Positions 62,246 through 64,000 of a DNA stretch of 64,000 nucleotides are shown in pieces. The notes under the pieces are model-generated. The model was given only the letters and a program-made list of their open reading frames with translations, searched no databases and was not told the origin of the DNA. Origin of the DNA: Epinephelus fuscoguttatus. Its lineage: Eukaryota; Chordata; Actinopteri; Perciformes; Serranidae. The DNA is taken from NCBI RefSeq assembly GCF_011397635.1, contig NC_064770.1:31830598-31894597 (forward strand). The letters run 5' to 3'. Every line of letters begins with the position of its first letter. Position 1 is the stretch's first letter. The translations under genes were made by a program, and so were the position numbers.

Positions 62246-64000
62246 ACATTGGGACTTAAGTATTATCTCGAAGACACTGGGACTTTAGTATTGTCTCGTT
62301 TGAAGACATTGGGACTTAAGTATTATCTCGTATGAAGACACTGGGACTTAAGTATTATCTCGTTTGAAGACATTGGGACTTAAGTATTGTCTTGATTTAG
62401 GACACTGGGACTTGAGTATTATCTCGTTTGAAGACATTGGGACTTAAGTATTGTCTCATTTGAAGACATTGGGACTTAAGTATTAACTCGTTTGAAGACA
62501 TTGGGACTTAAGTATTATCTTGTTTGAAGACATTGGGACTTGAGTATTATCTCGTTTGAAGACACTGGGACTTAAGTATTATCTCGTTTGAAGACATTGG
62601 GACTTAAGTATTGTCTTGTTTTAGGACATTGGGACTTGAGTATTATCTTGTTTGAAGACATTGGGACTTAAGTGTTATCTCGTGTGAAGACACTGGGACT
62701 TAAGTATTATCTCATTTGAAGACATTGGGACTTAAGTATTGTCTTGTTTTAGGACATTGGGACTTGAGTATTATCTCGTTTGAAGACATTGGGACTTGAG
62801 TATTATCTCGTGTGAAGACACTGGGACTTAAGTATTATCTTGTTTTAAGACATTGGGACTTGAGTATTATCTCATTTGAAGACACTGGGACTTAAGTATT
62901 ATCTCGTTTGAAGACATTGGGACTTAAGTATTGTCTTGTTTTAGGACATTGAGACTTGAGTATTATCTCGAAGACATTGGGACTTTAGTATTGTCTCGTT
63001 TGAAGACATTGGGACTTAAGTATTAACTCGTTTGAAGACATTGGGACTTAAGTATTATCTTGTTTGAAGACATTAGGACTTTAGTATTGTCTCGTTTGAA
63101 GACATTGGGGCTTAAGTATTAACTTGTTTGAAGACAGTGGGACTTAAGTATTATCTCGTTTGAAGACATTAGGACTAAAGTATTGTCTTGTTTTAGGACA
63201 TTGGGACTTGAGTATTATCTTGTATGAAGACATTGGTACTTAAGTATTATCTCATTTGAAGACATTGGGACTTGAGTATTATCTCGTTTGAAGACATTGG
63301 GACTTAAGTATTATTTCGAAGACATTGGGACTTGAGTATTATCTCATTTGAAGACATTGGGACTTAAGTATTATCTCGTTTGAGGACATTGGGACTTTAG
63401 TATTGTCTTGTTTGAGGACATTGGGACTGTAGTGTTGTCTCGTTTGAGGACATTGAGTCTTTATTATCATCTCATTTGAGGACATTGGGACTTAAGTATT
63501 ATCTTGTTTTAAGACATTGGGACTTTAGTATTGTCTCGTTTGAAGACATTGGGACTTAAGTATTAACTCGTTTGAAGACAGTGGGACTTAAGTATTATCT
63601 CGTTTGAAGACATTAGGACTTAAGTATTGTCTTGTTTTAGGACATTGGGACTTGAGTATTATCTCGTATGAAGACATTGGTACTTAAGTATTATCTCATT
63701 TGAAGACGTTGGGACTTGAGTATTATCTCGTTTGAAGACATTGGGACTTAAGTATTATTTCGAAGACATTGGGACTTGAGTATTATCTCATTTGAAGACA
63801 TTGGGACTTAAGTATTATTTCGAAGACATTGGGACTTTAGTATTGTCTCGTTTGAAGACATTGGGACTTAAGTATTATCTCGTTTGAAGACATTGGGACT
63901 TAAGTATTGTTTCGTTTGAGGACATTGGGACTTAAGTATTATCTCGTTTGAAGACATTGGGACTTAAGTATTATCTCGTTTGAGGACATTGGGACTTTAG
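62246..64000. repeat. 32-bp minisatellite with 444-bp higher-order repeat
   Basis: Unit of about 32 bp built on GACATTGGGACTTAAG and TATTATCTCGTTTGAA, repeated roughly 55 times and continuing past the right edge. Variants include TTGAGTATT, TTAGTATTGTCTC and a shortened unit with TATTTCGAAGAC. A block of variants around 63083-63330 recurs 444 bp later (63527-63774) in the same order. Confidence 0.97.

Noticed and set aside
62246..64000. CRISPR-like array (regular 32-bp repeats)
   Set aside because: The units are contiguous with no unique spacers, in a vertebrate genome; this is a minisatellite.

Overview
The window is vertebrate nuclear DNA, almost certainly from a ray-finned (percomorph-type) teleost. 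The one clear gene is split into 25 short exons by GT-AG introns. The rest is dense in (TG)n/(CA)n microsatellites and in repeats typical of fish genomes: a non-LTR retrotransposon fragment, tRNA-derived SINEs, hAT-, Kolobok- and PIF/Harbinger-like non-autonomous DNA elements, and GCTAACGTTAGC-rich MITEs.

Region 1 (1-1600): the 3' part of a LINE on the minus strand runs off the left edge, followed by intergenic DNA. Region 2 (about 1600-23275): the complete clcn7 gene on the plus strand, encoding the lysosomal 2Cl-/H+ exchanger ClC-7. I could place all 25 coding exons. They join in frame to 2,400 nt (799 residues plus stop; human ClC-7 is 805 residues). The promoter has a ZNF143-like site and a weak CLEAR-like (TFEB) site. 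Intron 5 carries minor-spliceosome (U12-type) signals. Exon 15 lies between two complementary dinucleotide repeats.

Region 3 (about 23,280-41,100): intergenic DNA built mostly of repeats. It holds a SINE with target-site duplications, a large terminal-inverted-repeat (TIR) element, a 337-bp segment repeated with about 99% identity 8.6 kb away, a minisatellite with a higher-order period, a 1.5-kb TTAA-flanked MITE, and a 2.1-kb TIR element with an 846-bp element nested inside. Region 4 (about 41,100-42,240): a purine-rich/G-quadruplex tract and a pyrimidine-rich tract precede a candidate first coding exon of an unidentified plus-strand gene. This exon encodes 24 residues and ends in phase 1 at a good donor.

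Region 5 (42,238-64,000): no further convincing exon, so this is either the first intron of that gene or intergenic DNA. It contains a 2-kb TIR element with a 209-bp tandem array, a 477-bp hAT MITE with perfect 8-bp target-site duplications, a PIF-like element, a 900-bp Kolobok-like element with arms of about 320 bp, and a 945-bp hAT-like element. It ends in a 32-bp minisatellite that runs off the right edge. No operons, bacterial-type systems, CRISPR arrays or rRNA genes were seen. Apart from clcn7, the interest lies in splicing signals and transposon structure.
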